The translations under genes were made by a program, and so were the position numbers. This document shows, piece by piece, positions 59,972 to 64,000 of a stretch of DNA of 64,000 nucleotides. The notes under the pieces are model-generated. The model searched no databases. It saw only the letters and a program-made list of their open reading frames with translations, and was not told the DNA's origin. The stretch is taken from contig CM046879.1 in the NCBI GenBank assembly GCA_025667525.1, forward strand, positions 384,609,039 to 384,673,038. The letters are read 5' to 3'. The stretch's first letter is position 1. Each line of letters opens with the position of its first letter. The stretch comes from Glebionis coronaria (taxonomy: Eukaryota > Streptophyta > Magnoliopsida > Asterales > Asteraceae).

Positions 59972-61574
59972 TTAATTTTAAAGCACAATTTACATTTTCC
60001 ATCATAAATAACCCACCTTGGCCTTTACTAAATACTAAACATTAAGGAAAATAAAAAGATAGAAACAAGTAAATGAATCAAAAACTTACATTGGGGTTTT
60101 GGCTGCCATGAACGTTTATCATCCTCAAGTTTCACGTTCCCCATACCAAGCTTAAAAACGAGATCATTGTTATTATAAGTTAGCAAACTAACACTAATTC
60201 ATGTGGGCCAATTATTTACTTAGACTCCCTTATTCCTAGGTGTATCTCTTATATTTTAATTTTGTCTTGAATGATCACGAGGATGCATTGTTTGACTTAT
60301 TTCGATAGTTATTTAGGCTGAAAATAATGTGGGACGATTTAATCAATAGTTAGCTAAAGGAGAAAATCTTTTAAAACTGCTTCTCGAGGCCTCATAAAGT
60401 TCATATCTTGGCATAACTTGCTTCACGATTTGAGACCTTTCTCGCACCGATATTTGGCAGCGACTTCATACTTCGAATCTTGAGAGACGTTCATGAAATA
60501 ATGGTCTTCTCTTCATTATAGGAATTTCTTCTCTTGAACTTTTTGAGATATTCTTCTTATTTGGACCAAGACTTCTTCATTTTTCTCCAATCTTTATTTT
60601 GGACTTTGATATACAACGATCTGCCTCCTTTTAGGACTTGGATCTATTTATCCTCATACCTTGTTAGGGCCTTTTTGGATAGACTTCTCCATGATCTTTT
60701 CGGGAGTTTTTCCTTTTCGTCGTGTGTCTCGATCCTTCATATTGATTTTTGATAAATGATTCTTCACATCACTTTTGGATCTTTAGCAACAAAATGTAGC
60801 CCTCATGTCTTGTTAGGACCTTTTCGGACACGCCAATCTTCGCATCCCGCTTCAATAAGTTATGCCTTGGCTATGAATTCTAATTAAACCGAGCAACTTT
60901 TAAACGATCTTGTGCTAGAAGCTAAGTAACTTTTCAAATCGTACAACCTTATTTATTGCAGATAAATTTATTAGCAAGCGATGGGAGGATAGGCTTATAA
61001 TCAACTCACATAAATTCACGAAATAATATCAAACTTATAATAGACTTTATCATCTCTCGTTCTTCACAATTTAAAATCTCAAGGAGTGAGACTCGTGGAT
61101 GCTTAGCCAATTAAATCAAAGTTTTGGGTTTTCGATTCATCTATAGGATCTTTCAAATTCTTAGACTTTTTCAAGTTTATAAATCGCATTTTAAAGTTCC
61201 CTTGATAAACAACTCTCTAGGATCAATTATAGAAACTTGCGAAAAGTTCTTGTTCTTAACCCGTGAGAGTTAAGACTTTCGCATTTTAAAGTTCCCTATA
61301 TAAAAGCCTAGAAAAACTTGACTTAAACACGTTAAGGATACTAGCTAAAGTAAACTTAGATAAGTAAACTCGGGTTGAGTCAAAATATTCACGACTTTGA
61401 AAAATTTAAAACCACTTTATAAACTTTCTTTTTAACAAGGAAGGTAAATAATGATTACAAAGGAAAATACTACTAGGCCAAAATAGATTTAAAATTTTGA
61501 AAAATGTCGAAAAATCAAATTTTCCGGTTAAAATGAGGGCAAATTCATGGAAAAGACCACAACTTCGATAGAAG
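59972..61574 (-). other. Non-coding tail of element D
   Basis: AT-rich with no conserved ORF. On minus TTTTGACTCAACCCG (about 61382) resembles TTTTTGACTCGACC of element A at 6734. Nothing else recognised. Confidence 0.5.
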
Positions 61575-61635
61575 TCCCCCCTACACTTGATATAAACATT
61601 GTCCTCAATGTTAAAGCATGTGGGAGTAAACTCCC
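61575..61635 (-). promoter_or_regulatory. Internal hairpin plus polypurine-like module (element D)
   Basis: On minus: GGGAGT-tt-ACTCCC (61635-61622), AACATTG-agga-CAATGTT (61612-61595), then AAGTGTAGGGGGGA (61588-61575). Confidence 0.55.
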
Positions 61636-61906
61636 CTACACTTATGACATTGTGCACTTTGTTTAAATTTTGCTAAGGAAAGGACAACTATAGTGATTTC
61701 AATGTGAACATATAAGATATGAAATATTGAATCACGACAGTTTAGGATAGAACCAGGAAGATGGTTACACGGGATCACGGTTCATCAAAAGTCATCGAGA
61801 ATGGATCTTGGAAGCTTTAAATCACTGCACAAAAGAACAAACAAGACAACAAACACATACGGGGCTCCCACTACACTTATTATGAAAATGGTAAAGGATA
61901 GATCAA

Positions 61907-61961
61907 CGGGTTGCCTCCCGAGAAGCGCTTGTTTTTGTTCACCGAGTCACGAGCCTGACTC
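61907..61961 (-). promoter_or_regulatory. Paired stem-loops after pol (element D)
   Basis: On minus GAGTCA-ggctcg-TGACTC (61961-61944) and CGGG-aggcaa-CCCG (61920-61907); counterparts of A and B. Confidence 0.5.
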
Positions 61962-61971
61962 GACCCAGAAC

Positions 61972-62320
61972 TTAATTCAAGGGAAACGTGGTGAGGGATG
62001 GAATCATCTCATGAGAGATGTCCTCACCAAAGTACAACTTCACGCGCTGGCCATTCACCTTAAAATTGGGCCCATTTGGCTGAGAAAGCTCAATGGTGCC
62101 ATATGGGAAGACTTTGGCGACGGTGAATGGACCAGACCAGCGGCTCTTCAGCTTTCCTGAGAAGTTCTTCAACCGAGAGTTAAAGAGTAAAACTTGATCA
62201 CCAACGTGGAACTCTCAGTTCTTAATCCTTGAATCATGGATGATCTTCGTATTCTTGAAATGTGTATAGTTGAAGTTCGTTTTTCTCAGTTCTTAATAAA
62301 TTGAAAGTCCTAACAAGATC
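61972..62320 (-). pseudogene. pol: C-terminal end of Athila integrase (element D)
   Basis: On minus [20 protein letters not shown] and [20 protein letters not shown] match the C-terminal domain of the element A polyprotein (residues about 1625-1690), ending at a stop before 61972. An in-frame stop lies upstream near 62218, and recognisable homology fades past about 62275 towards 62320. Only this remnant of pol is present. The + strand ORF at 61801-62160 is its antisense shadow. Confidence 0.85.
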
Positions 62321-62329
62321 GAGTTTTTA

Positions 62330-64000
62330 ATTGTTTTTGGTTGGTAAAGTATTTGGATATTCTATAGCTAATTCAAACAAAGCCTTGCTAAAATGGAAAA
62401 TACCGTCTACTTATACGTAAAACAAAGTGCACAAACCAAGTTTTTATTCAAGTAAAATGCTAAAATTTAAATTCTACAAAATAAAAGGACTGAAAATGTA
62501 AATTCAATGGAAATTAAATGCTAAAAATGCAAAGTCAAAAGGTCTAGGGACTAAATGTGCAAAAACAGTAAACTAAATTGACTCAAAGTGAAAATTTAAC
62601 AGACTAAGTAACTAATTTTCAACTAATTGAAAACTGAATAACCACTTATGAAACAAACTTAAAAATACAAGGATTGGACTTTTGCAAAACCTAAAAAGTT
62701 GGAAGATTAGCTTGTATTAGAAACTGTTTAACTCTTTAGGGACTAAATGGCAATTTTCAAAAGTTTTTAACCGAAAACGGGTTCAAGTACAAAATAAGCT
62801 CGTTTGAGCTCGTTTATTAACCAAATAAGCTCAAACCAATTTCAAACGTCTTAAAACTAAAAATAAGCTAGACCTGTCTGAGGAATTAAGCTAAAACTGG
62901 CTAAAACTCTGATAAGCAAATCCAAATAAGCTCAAAATAAGATAACTGATAAGCTAAACATGCACTACTTGATTTTAATGAATAAACTTGTTAAACAACT
63001 CAAAAGAAGAATGGGAAATCAAGTCTCAAAGAAAATGGTCCAGTAATAAGCTCTAAAATTGAAAATAAGTTGAATTGAGCTTATGTTGACTTTTGTTGAC
63101 CAGATTTTTTAAAAAGCTCAAATTCTCAAAACCTACTCAGGAACACTTTTTGAATGGAAATGTGAAAGAAAATTGACAAGTTTCTGAAATGGAAATTGAG
63201 ATATGAGAAATCAGTCCATGTTTTATCACAGGGAATTGCAATTGCTCTTATGCTTATTCAAATGCTTATTTCTCACTCAAAACTATAAACTGTATAATTT
63301 CCTTCTACACACTAAAAGTTCATATGTTGAATGAAAAATGAGAACTGGTTTCAAAGGATTTCATCAAGAAACAAAGAAATGCTAAGCAATTGAAATCATA
63401 AACTTTCTGAAAATTTACTTAACAAAATCTGACCCAAACCTTTTTGTATACCAATTGCCCGTTTGACTAATTTCTTAACTAGAAAATGACTGAAATGTTT
63501 ATGCTATGACAAAGTGACTTGAAATGACCCAGAATTTGCCAAAAACTAAGACTTGAACACTACTTGAAAACCAATCCCAAACACTACTTATTTGAGATTT
63601 TACAAACTTTTATGAAGAGATTTTAAGTAATTGGTTACACTGAGTGAAAAGCAATATCAGAACAAGTTTATTAGCTATAATGAAATGCAAAGTAACCACA
63701 ATCAAACAGTACAACAAGCTAAAACTCAAATTGACTCGTTAAGCTAATGTGACTGATTAAGCTGAAAAACAGGACAAGTATAAGGCTAATAAGTAAATTT
63801 TAAGCTACTAGTAAGCTACTCAAACACTAAGATCAGATCAATAACCAGCTAAACACCTTTTATCATACATTCACACAAGGATTAACTAGGAATGAAGCAT
63901 GCAACCAACAATTAAGTGGAACTAGAACTCAGAATGTAAAACCTTTTAGCTTAGGCCTCCATTGGGGAGTATAGAAGCGCTGAGCTTTCTAAGCTAGTGC
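62330..64000 (-). repeat. Probable A-type LTR U5 segment (E), minus, cut by window end
   Basis: On minus the end of the window reads GCTCAGC ... TGGAGG, as in LTR A at 9575-9603, then AT-rich sequence with similar strings (GTTTGAGTAGC). It contains many AATAAGCT strings (62790-63070). No coding region. Assignment is tentative; much of the stretch shows nothing definite. Confidence 0.4.

Larger units (their letters stand above)
58440..62330 (-). mobile_element. Athila-like element D on minus, 3' part
   Basis: On minus: end of integrase (62320-61972), paired stem-loops, internal module, non-coding tail, polypurine tract, then an LTR starting near 59922. It shares PPT, hairpins and post-pol layout with A and B. 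The pol upstream of the C-terminus is cut off by sequence E. Limits are approximate. Confidence 0.7.

Noticed and set aside
61801..62160. 119-codon + strand ORF
   Set aside because: Antisense to the Athila integrase C-terminus and its tail, which match element A on minus.

Overview
The window is nuclear plant DNA made almost entirely of nested transposable elements. I see no intact host gene and no RNA gene. Plant origin is shown by Athila- and Tekay-type Ty3/gypsy elements, a Ty1/copia element with a long extra ORF, Helitrons with CTAG ends, tRNA-Asp and tRNA-iMet primer sites, and captured fragments of plant-type genes. The extra copia ORF and the acidic Gag-like ORF of element B resemble proteins I associate with daisy-family (Asteraceae) genomes. 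That lineage call is recognition, not a search result.

Layout. 1-11430: Athila element A on +, its 5' LTR outside the window, a nearly intact 1703-residue Gag-Pol, a long non-coding tail and a 3' LTR from 7951. 11431-26961: the 3' part of a Tekay-like element C, split by a complete Tekay chromovirus at 11839-24093 (TSD ATAAG; LTRs 3.2 and 2.6 kb; pre-gag ORF; broken polyprotein; chromodomain). 26962-28241 and 57797-58439: two halves of an old minus-strand gypsy gag-pol, split by element B at 28242-57796. B is a roughly 29.5 kb Athila-like non-autonomous element with paired LTRs and a tRNA-Asp PBS but no pol. Its leader holds a (TA)n tract invaded by two tail-to-tail Helitrons, and its ORF is split by a complete copia element at 41454-53235 (TSD ATAGT). 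58440-62330: a minus-strand Athila fragment D. 62330-64000: probably part of another A-type LTR on minus.

Two patterns go beyond ordinary annotation. First, the copia element carries a short motif, CG(C/T)TGACA, in arrays with 21- and 15-base spacing. The same 21-21-15-21-21 spacing occurs in each LTR and in the extra ORF, and shorter arrays occur elsewhere in coding and non-coding parts. Second, elements A, B and D, which differ in coding content, share a hairpin-plus-polypurine module present twice per element (at the 3' LTR border and 1.4-1.7 kb upstream), and a pair of stem-loops with compensating base changes just after the ORF.

Inferred order of events: the minus gypsy is oldest; C and B inserted into it; A and the Tekay element lie inside C; Helitrons and the copia element lie inside B. 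The copia LTRs differ at about 13 of 513 positions counted by eye, so that insertion is fairly recent.
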